IMG/VR virus record: IMGVR_UViG_3300034061_002955
Coordinates: 1 to 31,904 of that record
Length of the DNA: 31,904 nucleotides
From: a virus
Strand: one strand, 5' to 3'
Shown: piece by piece, positions 14,241 to 23,596 of the stretch
How the letters are laid out: each line of letters starts with the position of its first letter
How positions within the stretch are numbered: the stretch's first letter is position 1
Made by a program: the position numbers and the translations under genes
The notes under the pieces: generated by a model
What the model was told of the DNA's origin: nothing
Seen by the model: the letters and a program-made list of their open reading frames with translations, nothing else
The model's database searches: none

Positions 14241-17200
14241 TTAACAAAATTCTAAATCTTCAATAGCCCCTATGTCACCGACACCTGAACTCAAATTATT
14301 ATTAAAGTTATATTTCAAACCTAGTTGATTACCATTAATAGGATCCCAATATTTACTTCTAAAAGGTAATAAAAATTCATTATAAACATAATGTCTACCA
14401 CTTAAAAATGGAAAATTAGTCCCTCTACCTGACTCATCAATATCACCATTAGGTATAAATTCCCTCCATTGCCATATATTTAATTTATTGTTAAATACCG
14501 CCCAATTTTTTTTATCTTCAACATTATTAGAACTATATATAATATTTGTTAAATATCTTAATGTTACAGGATACAATAAATCGCTTTTAGCAAATGTTGA
14601 GGTTTTAGCCGAATATGTTACACTAAAAAGTTCACCATATAAATCTTTTAATTTAAATAGATATTGTGGTTTTAGTATTGAATAGGTTTCCAACTCTCTT
14701 TCATTATATTCAGCAACATCACCATAAATTGGATCCCCAATATTAATAGAACCTATACTTATATTTGTTTCATAACCACCAATCATATACGATGCAAAAT
14801 GTTCAAACTCTAAATCACTTCTTCTTATATTATATGTATCACCATAATATTGTAACGTATATAAATTAGTGTATCCTGTTGTTGGTAAATTACCATATGT
14901 AGTACCACTAATTACAGCATATAAACCACCCAATTCATAATTCAATATTGTTGCACTTGTTAAACTATCAGTTGATCCAGTAGCGAAATAAAGAGTACCC
15001 CCAATAGGGAAATTACTTAATTGATTACCAATATAAACCATAGAATTACCAGGGTATAAAGTACTTCCAGCAATTTGTGATGATCCATAATCAGTTAAAG
15101 TTGGTTTAACACCTAATAATGACAATGTATTGCCTGATATTTTACTAATAGGTTTTTTACTGTATTGACTGAATAATGATATGTATTTATTACTATCGTA
15201 ATTAAAATCATCACCTTTTCTATAAACAACTGATTGTGTTAAAGCCGACATATTTACATAATCATCATAAAAATCTGTAAAAACTATATGATCAGACAAA
15301 TTTAAAATAGATGAGTCACTAAGCCCTATAACTTCAAATATTGTAGTATCGTCATACAATATTGTATTATCAGGAGTAATACTATTATCCCTATAAGTAT
15401 TAGTTAAACCAGACGCCATTATCTGATTTATGTAACCACTAGGGTGATTATTAGTGGCATCTATAAAATAATTTTTAATGTCATTATAAAGTTCACGACC
15501 AATAAAACCATTCCTACCGGCATAATATTCATCATAAAAAGTATTTTTAACTTTTTTTAATTTAATACCTTCATTATTATTAATTATATCTTTTTTCTTG
15601 AAAAAATAAGAAATACTAGTTATTGGAATACCATTCTCATCATTTAATCCACTAATATCAACTTCACTTTTATTAGTTAAGTAATAATGTGGGTTACTAA
15701 ATGAATTTTTAGATAATGGTGTAAATATATTATAATTATCAATATCTTCAATTATTTTGTATTTTCTAACATAATATTTTGATATACTACCATTATCAGA
15801 TGGGGTTAATACTCTTTTAAATTGAAAATAATTACCTGTAAATCCAGATATTTTAATTGTAAATAATTTTTTACTATTTTCATTATTATTATTACCAATA
15901 CTTACAACTGGAAATACACCTAGATTAGTCGTGGTTAATCCTGATACACTATATAATTGAACATAATTACCAATACTTAAATTATGTGTCATATATGAAG
16001 AAAAAACGGTATTGGTAGAGGATGAAATTTGATTTTCAGTCAAATTTTTATTATATACCGCAGGAATACCATTACTTATTGTAAATGTATTCGTAATACC
16101 TGATTCTTCAATTATAAAATTAATATTATTATCTTTACTATATGAATATGCCGAATACATATCCCAATTTTTATTAATATTTTTTATAAATTCTAAATCT
16201 GTTTTACCTGGAACTATTGAATCGTAGTAATCATCATATTTTAATAACCTTTGTGTCCTATACCTATAAGGTTCTCTTTGAATTAATTTATAATTCACAA
16301 CACCTTTAAAGGCGTATGGTGTAGTAGAACCTGTAATTATTGATGTTGATTTAAAAACATATTCACTTTCTGTCGCTGATGATAAATTATACCACCCATA
16401 ATAATCTCTATAATATACTCTATTATTTTCAGGACTCCCATAATCTTCTTCATACGAATCCGGCCATATGTTTAACCAACAATATTGTTGATAATTTCTT
16501 GGATCAATTATATCCCCATTTGGATATGTATCCGGAGGTAGTTTCATAAAACCAGCTATTGATTGATCACCTGTCGTAGTTTTAAGTGGGTTTGATGTGC
16601 CACGAGTTGCATTCACAAAAAACGAATAGGTATGATACTTAGGTATTTTTATATTCATATTACCTCTAAATGTGAAAAGAGGTGTTTGAATTACGTTTGT
16701 GTTATTAAAATCAACATTATAGTCACCCTTTCTAAATGTCCCAATATTAATCCACCCTGTCGATGCACTAACTATTACTAATTCACCAGGATTATTAACC
16801 CAAGTTGTTGCAGTGTAAGATCCATCTTTTTTAATATCCGTTGGTAAATACCAATATTCTAATAAATCATACTCATACTGATTATAATCACCATTAGTTA
16901 ATGAAGATATATTTGTAATAATAATATCATCATAAGGGGCAGTTAAACTAAATATTGATGATTTAACATTACTATTATTTTGAGAAAAACTATCATTTAA
17001 TAATGTTTTAATTGGGTCATACAATAAATCCACATTACTCAATAACGGACTATCATTTATTCTATTAACACTATAAGGTAAATAATTTTTAAAATAGTTA
17101 TTAATGAATGGATCTTGAGTGCCATTACTATAATAAATATTACTTATTTTAAGGTAAGGTCTAAATAATGTAGAATTCTGTCTTTCGGTAGTATATTGTT

Positions 17201-17339
17201 CATTAGCATTAATTGTATAGTTGTAAGAACCCTCTAATGAATTCTTATTACTACTTTCTAAATTAATTTTTATTTGAACATCCTTATCCGGACTTCCAAT
17301 ATATTTTTTATTTGGTAATATTATTTTTTTATTTTCCAT
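14241..17339 (-). CDS. Giant Asn/Tyr/Ser-rich virion protein
   Basis: At 1032 residues this is the largest protein in the window. The N-terminus is basic (MENKKIILPNKKYIG), and most of the chain is polar with evenly spaced aromatic residues, as in beta-structured fibre or baseplate proteins. Segments such as YYRDYYGWYNLSSATESEY and KNWAVFNNKLNIWQWREFIP are Trp/Tyr-rich; the latter is followed by the acidic NGDIDESGRGTNFPFLSGRH near the C-terminus. No known domain or peptidase motif is recognised. It follows the 888-residue gene by one nucleotide (TAATATG) and lies between the gp25/gp6 pair and the I-like gene, so a peripheral baseplate or fibre role is inferred from context only. Confidence 0.7.
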   Translation of the reverse strand: MENKKIILPNKKYIGSPDKDVQIKINLESSNKNSLEGSYNYTINANEQYTTERQNSTLFRPYLKISNIYYSNGTQDPFINNYFKNYLPYSVNRINDSPLLSNVDLLYDPIKTLLNDSFSQNNSNVKSSIFSLTAPYDDIIITNISSLTNGDYNQYEYDLLEYWYLPTDIKKDGSYTATTWVNNPGELVIVSASTGWINIGTFRKGDYNVDFNNTNVIQTPLFTFRGNMNIKIPKYHTYSFFVNATRGTSNPLKTTTGDQSIAGFMKLPPDTYPNGDIIDPRNYQQYCWLNIWPDSYEEDYGSPENNRVYYRDYYGWYNLSSATESEYVFKSTSIITGSTTPYAFKGVVNYKLIQREPYRYRTQRLLKYDDYYDSIVPGKTDLEFIKNINKNWDMYSAYSYSKDNNINFIIEESGITNTFTISNGIPAVYNKNLTENQISSSTNTVFSSYMTHNLSIGNYVQLYSVSGLTTTNLGVFPVVSIGNNNNENSKKLFTIKISGFTGNYFQFKRVLTPSDNGSISKYYVRKYKIIEDIDNYNIFTPLSKNSFSNPHYYLTNKSEVDISGLNDENGIPITSISYFFKKKDIINNNEGIKLKKVKNTFYDEYYAGRNGFIGRELYNDIKNYFIDATNNHPSGYINQIMASGLTNTYRDNSITPDNTILYDDTTIFEVIGLSDSSILNLSDHIVFTDFYDDYVNMSALTQSVVYRKGDDFNYDSNKYISLFSQYSKKPISKISGNTLSLLGVKPTLTDYGSSQIAGSTLYPGNSMVYIGNQLSNFPIGGTLYFATGSTDSLTSATILNYELGGLYAVISGTTYGNLPTTGYTNLYTLQYYGDTYNIRRSDLEFEHFASYMIGGYETNISIGSINIGDPIYGDVAEYNERELETYSILKPQYLFKLKDLYGELFSVTYSAKTSTFAKSDLLYPVTLRYLTNIIYSSNNVEDKKNWAVFNNKLNIWQWREFIPNGDIDESGRGTNFPFLSGRHYVYNEFLLPFRSKYWDPINGNQLGLKYNFNNNLSSGVGDIGAIEDLEFC

Positions 17340-17340
17340 A

Positions 17341-20007
17341 TTAATTTGTTTCGTTATATATAAAATCCCTCAATTTCCAATATTGATTACAAAAGAAATA
17401 ATAATTACTTACCCCATTTTCATATGGATTATTTATTTGTGAATGTTCAACAATATTAAATATTTCATTAGTTAAAGGGTAAAGCATAATATCAACCTCA
17501 CTTAATTTAACCGCATTATAACTTTGAAATGTAATATCAAATATATCACTTGCGGGTCCAACCGGATAATACTCATTACCATTTTTAGTTGCTTGAAATG
17601 TTGGTAAATACATATTACCAATAATTAAAGGAAGTACGTTTCCTGTTGAATGTTTTAATATTTGTATATTGGTTTTTTCTAATCTTGCCGCGTGTCTAGT
17701 TAAAAGAGAAACACTAGTCCAAATTTTAAAATATAATAAATCACCATCTTGTAAATAAAAATCAAAATCAAAAGAAAAAGAGAATTGTTCATTTACCACA
17801 TTTTGACCACTTGTTTGAGATGCTCTATTAAACCTACCACCAGGTACATCTGTATTTAATTTTATATTAACACCATTACTATATTTATATACATCAAAAT
17901 GCCAATATGGTTTATTATTTACATTACTAACAAAATCTAAAGCTAAAACAGATTCACCTTTTATTTTATAAAGTCCGGATTGACCAACTAAAACCTCAAA
18001 CACACTATTAGTATAAACACCAGAACTAGGCGGATAATCAGGATGTTCTTTAGGTCCCCACACACCAATTGATGGTTCATAATTAGTTGTGTTAAAATCA
18101 GCACCTGGATTAATCTGAGGTGATCTACCAGGGCTTAAATTTGTTGTACTTGGTGTCGTATTACCTATATGCCCATTAGGGTAAAGCTCAGTATTTAAAT
18201 CTAAAGGATACCAAGCACTATAATATTGTGGCGCCACATTAACAGGTTCATCTAAATATAATTGTCCATTAGTTAATCCATCAGTAGTTAATTTAACTAC
18301 CGGAGTTAGCTCACTTTTTAAACTATTGGTTGAGTATATTGCTGGTAATGGTGCCTTTCTAGCATTTTTTAAAACATTACTATAAAAATTAGAAATACCA
18401 CTAATACCGCTATTTTCTACACTTTGAACTGCATAATAACCATATTTAGACCATTGAGTTGCTATTGCATATACATTACTTTTTCTATTATTATAATCCC
18501 ATTTTAATTCAGCACCATTCCTATATTTAGTACCATTCTGCTCAGATTTATTTGGATAGTAATCAACACTTATTGGGTTATAATAACCTTTTGGAAAAGG
18601 GGAATCAAAATAATATTGGGCATTATAATTGATGTTAAATCTATTAACAGTTGTAATCCCTGTCGATACTTTATCAACCCCAATTATTTTTTTATAATTA
18701 TTACTAGCCCAATTATTTAAATTAAACCCTATTGACGACCCTCTAGAGTAAATTGTCGGATCCGAATCAATTTTAACTTCATTATTATTATTTAAATATA
18801 ACATTAAACAATAAGGTGTTCTTGTAAAAATACCTGTTGGATTTTTAGTAAAATCATCATTTGTTCTATACCAATTACCTTCCGCATCAATATTGTATCT
18901 ATCCCAACTACAAGGAATAGCCGCAATAAATTCACCATTAACACCTACATTGGCAGATGCGTCAGGATTTTCAATATCCCAACTATCGGTTAAAAATATT
19001 ACTTCACCACCCATACTTTGTTTAGATGTCGCCATTGCAATATTATTCGATTTATATGTAGGTGTTGAAGAACTAAATATATTAAAATCAGAATAAAACG
19101 AACCAATAATATAATTAACAGGTATGTAAGTATATTCTAACTGAAAATCATATCTATTTATACCAATCTCACATATATCATTATCACCAAAAAATGATTT
19201 TACTTGAACCTCAGTCCCCCTACTTATTAAAGTCCCACTACCATCTAATTTCTGAATTGTACTAATAGTATCATTATTTTTATTATTTTGAGGATTACCC
19301 CCACCTATTGATGTTACTGTGGTTACAGTACTTTCACCAACAGTAGTTGTAGCACTAATCGTATAACCAACAGTTATACCTGTTATAATATTACCACTAT
19401 TAGCATTTATAGGTGTTACGTTTATTGTTTTATCTCTTACAAATTGATTATTAGTTTTTTGACCAACAGCAATCTGCTGTGTTGGAGTGGTACTCATACC
19501 ACCAGCATCAGAACTATCAAAATTCATTAATAATTTACCTTTACCTAACGGAACACCTAAAATAGCGTAATCACCGTTCTGATTGGTTGATGTAATGTGT
19601 TTAAAATATTTTTTATACACATATTCTAAAGTAGTGTTAGATAAAACTTCATCTTCACTAGGGAAACTACCAATAGGGAAATGGTTTTTTTTAACTTTAT
19701 AATTGGGTAGTAAAGGATATTGTGATTTAACTATTGAGTTATATAAAGTATTAATAGAAACGTTTTTTTTATCATCTTCATCTATTTCTAAGATATAACC
19801 AATTTTAACGTTTTCCATTGGAAAACTATTACTATCAACAATTCTACCCATTATAGCACCCCAATCACTACATGGGTTAGGATACGCATCTGTTCCATAA
19901 ATGCTTAAAGTTAAAATATCCAAAACATCAAAATCTTGATCAAGATTAAATCTCAAGTATTGATTTTGCTCAGGAAGTATTTTAGTTTTAATTCTATATT
20001 TATTCAT
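17341..20007 (-). CDS. Large virion protein with carboxypeptidase-regulatory-like domain
   Basis: The protein has 888 residues. Residues about 48-167 form a transthyretin/carboxypeptidase-regulatory-like domain split by an insertion. WGAIMGRIVDSNSFPMENVK supplies the G.V.D..g.P..nV strands, and STNQNGDYAILGVPLGKGKL supplies the T..nG.Y.l..vp.G half, about 65 residues later. A Ser/Thr/Asn-rich linker (about 170-260) follows, then a long beta-rich region. Around 680-780 a jelly-roll-like segment (SVFEVLVGQSGLYKIKGESV) appears. This domain type is common in Bacteroidota surface proteins and phage structural proteins. The gene opens the leftward virion run, divergent from gp25, with a TATTTATA element 5 nt before its start. 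Confidence 0.7.
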   Translation of the reverse strand: MNKYRIKTKILPEQNQYLRFNLDQDFDVLDILTLSIYGTDAYPNPCSDWGAIMGRIVDSNSFPMENVKIGYILEIDEDDKKNVSINTLYNSIVKSQYPLLPNYKVKKNHFPIGSFPSEDEVLSNTTLEYVYKKYFKHITSTNQNGDYAILGVPLGKGKLLMNFDSSDAGGMSTTPTQQIAVGQKTNNQFVRDKTINVTPINANSGNIITGITVGYTISATTTVGESTVTTVTSIGGGNPQNNKNNDTISTIQKLDGSGTLISRGTEVQVKSFFGDNDICEIGINRYDFQLEYTYIPVNYIIGSFYSDFNIFSSSTPTYKSNNIAMATSKQSMGGEVIFLTDSWDIENPDASANVGVNGEFIAAIPCSWDRYNIDAEGNWYRTNDDFTKNPTGIFTRTPYCLMLYLNNNNEVKIDSDPTIYSRGSSIGFNLNNWASNNYKKIIGVDKVSTGITTVNRFNINYNAQYYFDSPFPKGYYNPISVDYYPNKSEQNGTKYRNGAELKWDYNNRKSNVYAIATQWSKYGYYAVQSVENSGISGISNFYSNVLKNARKAPLPAIYSTNSLKSELTPVVKLTTDGLTNGQLYLDEPVNVAPQYYSAWYPLDLNTELYPNGHIGNTTPSTTNLSPGRSPQINPGADFNTTNYEPSIGVWGPKEHPDYPPSSGVYTNSVFEVLVGQSGLYKIKGESVLALDFVSNVNNKPYWHFDVYKYSNGVNIKLNTDVPGGRFNRASQTSGQNVVNEQFSFSFDFDFYLQDGDLLYFKIWTSVSLLTRHAARLEKTNIQILKHSTGNVLPLIIGNMYLPTFQATKNGNEYYPVGPASDIFDITFQSYNAVKLSEVDIMLYPLTNEIFNIVEHSQINNPYENGVSNYYFFCNQYWKLRDFIYNETN

Positions 20008-20012
20008 TTATA

Positions 20013-20020
20013 TATAAATA
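20013..20020 (-). promoter_or_regulatory. TATTTATA element, candidate late promoter (leftward)
   Basis: TATTTATA on the minus strand ends 5 nt before the start codon at 20007. It lies in the 54-nt divergent region shared with the gp25 gene. Confidence 0.45.
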
Positions 20021-20048
20021 AAAGAAAATCAAAAAATCTAAAGAAAAC

Positions 20049-20056
20049 TATTTATT
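20049..20056 (+). promoter_or_regulatory. TATTTATT element, candidate late promoter (rightward)
   Basis: TATTTATT, one mismatch from TATTTATA, ends 5 nt before the gp25 start at 20062. The preceding bases (AAAAC) resemble those before the element at 1447. It is divergent from the element at 20013-20020. Confidence 0.4.
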
Positions 20057-20061
20057 AAAAT

Positions 20062-20436
20062 ATGGCTACTATTGGTATATTTTTTCCATTCACAGAAAGT
20101 GATACTGAGTTTGTTAAGCAAACAACAACAAGCAACGATGAAATACGTTCAGCATTGACACATTTATTATTAACTAATAAAGGTGAAAGATATTATTTAC
20201 CTGATTTTGGAACAAATCTTAGGAACTTTATTTTTAATCCAAATGATAATACCACCTACGAAGCAATGAAAGAAGAAGTTAGAACGGCAGTTACAAAATA
20301 CTTCCCACAATTACAAATAACTGATATAATAATAAACGCAGACCCAAATAACGAAAGAAGCGCTAATCTTCAAATTAAATATATAAATAACGCTTCAATA
20401 TTTGGTAAGCAAGATACAATTAATATTACACTATAA
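20062..20436 (+). CDS. 25: Baseplate wedge subunit, gp25-like (GPW_gp25 family)
   Basis: The protein has 124 residues, close to T4 gp25 (132). The segment EIRSALTHLLLTNKGERYYL followed by PDFGTNLRNFIFNPND (residues 26-61) is the signature of the GPW/gp25 family: a helix, the turn leading to ER...P.fG..L...iF and the next helix. In contractile machines this protein joins the wedge core to the central hub and sheath. The last 60 residues give the family beta hairpins (LQITDIIINADPNNERSANL). Its last base overlaps the gp6 start codon (TAATG), matching the gp25-gp6 pairing of contractile phages. It is divergent from the giant virion genes. Confidence 0.92.
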   Translation: MATIGIFFPFTESDTEFVKQTTTSNDEIRSALTHLLLTNKGERYYLPDFGTNLRNFIFNPNDNTTYEAMKEEVRTAVTKYFPQLQITDIIINADPNNERSANLQIKYINNASIFGKQDTINITL

Positions 20437-22238
20437 TGGCAGAAAGAAAAATATCATACGCGGAACGTGAATTTACAGGTTTAAGAAATGAACTTATTAA
20501 TTATGTTCAAACATATTACCCTGATTTAATTACCAACTTTGGTGATGCTGGTTTATTTTCAGTATTAGTAGATATCAATGCAGCGGTTGCAGATAACCTT
20601 AACTTCCACATCGATAGAAGTATCCAAGAAACCTATTTGCAATTCGCACAAGAAACTAATTCAATCTATAACATAGCAAGAACCTATGGATTGAAAATAC
20701 CTGGTAATAGACCATCTGTTGCGGTATGTCAATTTAGTATTAATGTTCCTGTTGATGGTGATAAAGAAGATGTTAATTATTTAGGTGTTCTTAAAGCAGG
20801 AACTAAAATTAGTGGTGGAGGACAGATATTTGAAACTTTAACTGATATTGATTTTTCATCTACAATTAACTCAAACGGATTTCCTAATAGATTAAAAATA
20901 CCTTTATTTGACGCTAACGATAGAGTAGTTTCATATCAAATCATTAAAACTGAAATTGTTGTTAATGGTGAAACAAGAACATTTAGACAAATTATTAATG
21001 CAAATAACGTAAAACCATTCTATCAAATTATTCTACCTGAAAGAAATGTATTATCAGTTAGTTCAATTGTAGTTCAAGATGGAACAGCAATTACTACTAT
21101 ACCTGAAGATTCTGTATTTTTTGATGACAATCAAAGATGGTTCGAGGTGGATGCTTTAGCTCAACAAAGAGTATATATCGAAGATCCTAACTTACCCGTT
21201 GTAGATGGAATTAGACAAGGTAAATGGACTAAAACAAATAAAAAGTTTATTACTGAATACACACCAGAAAACTTTATGATTATCACTTTTGGTGGTTCTG
21301 AAACGGATAATGACGCAATAACACAATTCACATTAAACGAGTTTAATATCGATTATAATGAAATAACAAATAACCCTGTTTTAGGTTTAGCACCAAAAGC
21401 AAATACAACAATATTTGTTAAATACAGAGTAGGTGGAGGACAACAATCAATCCTTAACCCTAATACTTTAACAAGAATCACTTCAGCAAATCTTGTCGTT
21501 ACAGGTCCAAACTCAACAATTAATACGGCAGTAGTTAATTCTTTAGCGGTTACAAATGTTACTTCTTCATTAGGTGGATCAAATCAACCAACAATTGAAG
21601 AAGCAAGAAATTATATTGGATTTAATTTCGCATCACAAGAAAGATGTGTTACTCTTGAAGATTATGAAACACAAATATTTAAAATGCCAGGTAAGTTTGG
21701 AGCACCTTCTAAAGTAAGTGTAACAAAGGCAGGTAATAAAATAAATGTGAATATTCTTACTACTGACGCTAATGGTAATTTAACAAGCAATATTAACTCA
21801 AATATAGCTAATAACATCGCAACATATCTTTCACAATATAGAATGATAAACGATTATGTTGTTGTTCAACCAGCACAAGTAGTAAATATTGGGTTTGTTG
21901 TTGATATTCAATATAATAAACAATACTCACCAACCGATTTATCAACAGCTGTTGTGACAAATATATCTAATATTTTTGATAAATCTAAACTTGCTTTGGG
22001 TGATGATGTTTATTTGGGAACTGTGAAAGCAGCTATTATGAATACACCGGGTGTGTTAAACTTAACTTCACTTAAAGTATATAATAAAGTGGGTGGTATC
22101 TATTCACAAAATACATCAGTTCAAACCGTAAACTCTGATGGTGAAATACAAATAACAGAAGAGATAATACTCGCAGATGATAATCAAATCTTACAAATAT
22201 TAAACCCTTCTATTGATATTGTAGTTAGATTGAAATAA
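20436..22238 (+). CDS. 6: Baseplate wedge subunit, gp6/J-like
   Basis: The protein has 600 residues, comparable to T4 gp6 (660). The N-terminus (ISYAEREFTGLRNELINYVQ, then DAGLFSVLVDINAAVADNLN) matches the gp6/J family, where YyPd...d..p...ll...a.lad.l..yid precedes the wedge core. The middle contains a beta-rich domain (residues about 90-300) and PTIEEARNYIGFNFASQERC (about 385-404), followed by VTLEDYETQIFKMPGKFG. That corresponds to the J-family rav...dyealal..pg motif. The C-terminal domain repeats the alpha/beta layout seen in J proteins. It forms the wedge ring with the I/gp7-like protein. It converges directly with the next leftward gene: the two stop codons abut with no spacer. Confidence 0.9.
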   Translation: MAERKISYAEREFTGLRNELINYVQTYYPDLITNFGDAGLFSVLVDINAAVADNLNFHIDRSIQETYLQFAQETNSIYNIARTYGLKIPGNRPSVAVCQFSINVPVDGDKEDVNYLGVLKAGTKISGGGQIFETLTDIDFSSTINSNGFPNRLKIPLFDANDRVVSYQIIKTEIVVNGETRTFRQIINANNVKPFYQIILPERNVLSVSSIVVQDGTAITTIPEDSVFFDDNQRWFEVDALAQQRVYIEDPNLPVVDGIRQGKWTKTNKKFITEYTPENFMIITFGGSETDNDAITQFTLNEFNIDYNEITNNPVLGLAPKANTTIFVKYRVGGGQQSILNPNTLTRITSANLVVTGPNSTINTAVVNSLAVTNVTSSLGGSNQPTIEEARNYIGFNFASQERCVTLEDYETQIFKMPGKFGAPSKVSVTKAGNKINVNILTTDANGNLTSNINSNIANNIATYLSQYRMINDYVVVQPAQVVNIGFVVDIQYNKQYSPTDLSTAVVTNISNIFDKSKLALGDDVYLGTVKAAIMNTPGVLNLTSLKVYNKVGGIYSQNTSVQTVNSDGEIQITEEIILADDNQILQILNPSIDIVVRLK

Positions 22239-23414
22239 TTAATACATTGTTAATGTAACATCATCTATTTCCTGTTCAGTTACTTTAGATAATAATTTTA
22301 AAGCGTCTCTCTGAGATGATTTACTCAAAGTAAAACCTTTCCTAGTGTATTTAATTATTCTATCAATTAAAGATGCTGGTGATTTTAATGTTGGATTAAT
22401 ACGTATTCTTTTACTATTAGCATCACTAAAAAAATTATTATCATACACTAATTTCTTGTTCTTCATATCTACACCACACATTACACAGATAAAATCAAAT
22501 TGTTTAATAATTTCACCAACACTACCAAAATCATATCTGGTTGGACTAATAAACTGATATCTCATATTATCAATAGTGTAAGTTATAGCATTAAAAGTAG
22601 TATGTTTGCTATTATTCATACTGAAAAAAGTTCTATTATTACCTCTTATTTTGTCAATATAAAAAGAATCAAATTCATTAATAGCCCTTTTATAATCATC
22701 CTCATTTGAAAACCATATATCAAAATCATTGATTTTTTCTTTTTTAATAACGGATGTTAATGCACCTCCAGCAATTATAGCGTTATTATTTTCCAATATA
22801 TTAATAATTTCTTCTTTACTGATATGTGAATAAAGAGTAGATATAATCTCTAAATTATAATGATCACTAAATACGTCTTTATCCAAGTTAATTAAATCGA
22901 ATATGTGTGAATGGTAAGACATATCAGCCCTATCCCATATTGTAATACTTTTTTCAGTTGATAACTGAACTATAAACTTATTGAATTGACTACCATATGG
23001 TAATTTTTTAGATAATACTAAGAAAAAGACATCACCTTTGTTAGTGTATCTATCCCATTGGTTATTATCATCTGAAGAAATACACCATTTAGTACCTTTA
23101 CCATATAAGTTCATAGTTTCTTTATTGAAGATTCTTTTAACTACAAAATCATCATTCTCATATATTATTTGAGAACCATTCTTTTTAATCATTTCTTCTT
23201 TATCTGTCTCAGATTCTAAAGTATCTACATAGTAAACGAAATCTTCAATTGTTTTAAACTTATAAATATCCCTATACTCAACAGGTATTTTATCGTTCAA
23301 TCTTTTATGTTTATCGCACATATAAATAAATGAAGGGTGTAAATCACCACCATCGTAAATAGTTTTTAACCACTTTTTATACTTAGGATCAATTGATAAT
23401 GAAAGTATATCCAT
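22239..23414 (-). CDS. Two-domain protein: KWC-motif domain fused to nucleotidyltransferase-fold domain
   Basis: The protein has 391 residues. In the N-terminal part, NLYGKGTKWCISSDDNNQWD (residues 102-121), then YTNKGDVFFLVLSK and a later TIWDRADM, match a motif seen in PcfJ-like and other phage/plasmid proteins of unknown activity (GtKWC.a....f..Y...g..y.i). In the C-terminal part, AIIAGGALTSVIKKEKINDF continues into DIWFSN (residues 212-236), giving GG plus D230 and D232. This is the nucleotidyltransferase (MNT/PolyA head) signature, with RYQFISPTRYDFGSVGEIIK following as a likely third strand. The domain is degenerate compared with CCA-adding enzymes. Substrate and role are unknown; nucleic-acid modification, protein AMPylation or inhibition of a host defence are all possible. 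It is separated from the upstream 55-codon ORF by 2 nt. Confidence 0.75.
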   Translation of the reverse strand: MDILSLSIDPKYKKWLKTIYDGGDLHPSFIYMCDKHKRLNDKIPVEYRDIYKFKTIEDFVYYVDTLESETDKEEMIKKNGSQIIYENDDFVVKRIFNKETMNLYGKGTKWCISSDDNNQWDRYTNKGDVFFLVLSKKLPYGSQFNKFIVQLSTEKSITIWDRADMSYHSHIFDLINLDKDVFSDHYNLEIISTLYSHISKEEIINILENNNAIIAGGALTSVIKKEKINDFDIWFSNEDDYKRAINEFDSFYIDKIRGNNRTFFSMNNSKHTTFNAITYTIDNMRYQFISPTRYDFGSVGEIIKQFDFICVMCGVDMKNKKLVYDNNFFSDANSKRIRINPTLKSPASLIDRIIKYTRKGFTLSKSSQRDALKLLSKVTEQEIDDVTLTMY

Positions 23415-23416
23415 AA

Positions 23417-23584
23417 TTATTTTTTATTATTAAAGTATAAAGTATCGTTAATTTCATATTCGGTAGTACTAATCACCGTATATTTAAGTGTGTCATTATA
23501 GGCGGTGTATTTATAATACCCATCCCTATATTCTTTGGTTTGTATTATAAAAAATAAAACCGAGCTAAATATTAATGTTTTCAT
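23417..23584 (-). CDS. Small protein with N-terminal hydrophobic/signal-like segment
   Basis: This 55-codon ORF lies between the genes at 22239-23414 and 23621-24655, in a stretch that would otherwise be empty. It reads MKTLIFSSVLFFIIQT, a short basic start plus hydrophobic core like a signal peptide or membrane anchor. A polar, Tyr-rich, beta-like tail follows (YYKYTAYNDTLKYTVISTTE, residues 23-42). The stop is 2 nt before the next start codon, which fits an operon. A TATTATTA element lies 4 nt before the start, resembling the TATTTATA elements elsewhere. No family is recognised; a membrane or periplasmic phage peptide is likely. Confidence 0.5.
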   Translation of the reverse strand: MKTLIFSSVLFFIIQTKEYRDGYYKYTAYNDTLKYTVISTTEYEINDTLYFNNKK

Positions 23585-23588
23585 ATTC

Positions 23589-23596
23589 TAATAATA
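23589..23596 (-). promoter_or_regulatory. Degenerate late-type element (TATTATTA) before the 55-codon ORF
   Basis: TATTATTA-GAAT-ATG on the minus strand has the same spacing and spacer as TATTTATA-GAAT-ATG before 8212. Low-complexity AT sequence makes this weak. Confidence 0.2.

Noticed and set aside
22243-22257. TACATT-GTT-AATGTA inverted repeat at the gp6/nucleotidyltransferase convergence
   Set aside because: The stem is only 6 bp, AT-rich, has no T tract and lies in coding sequence; it is not a convincing terminator or operator.
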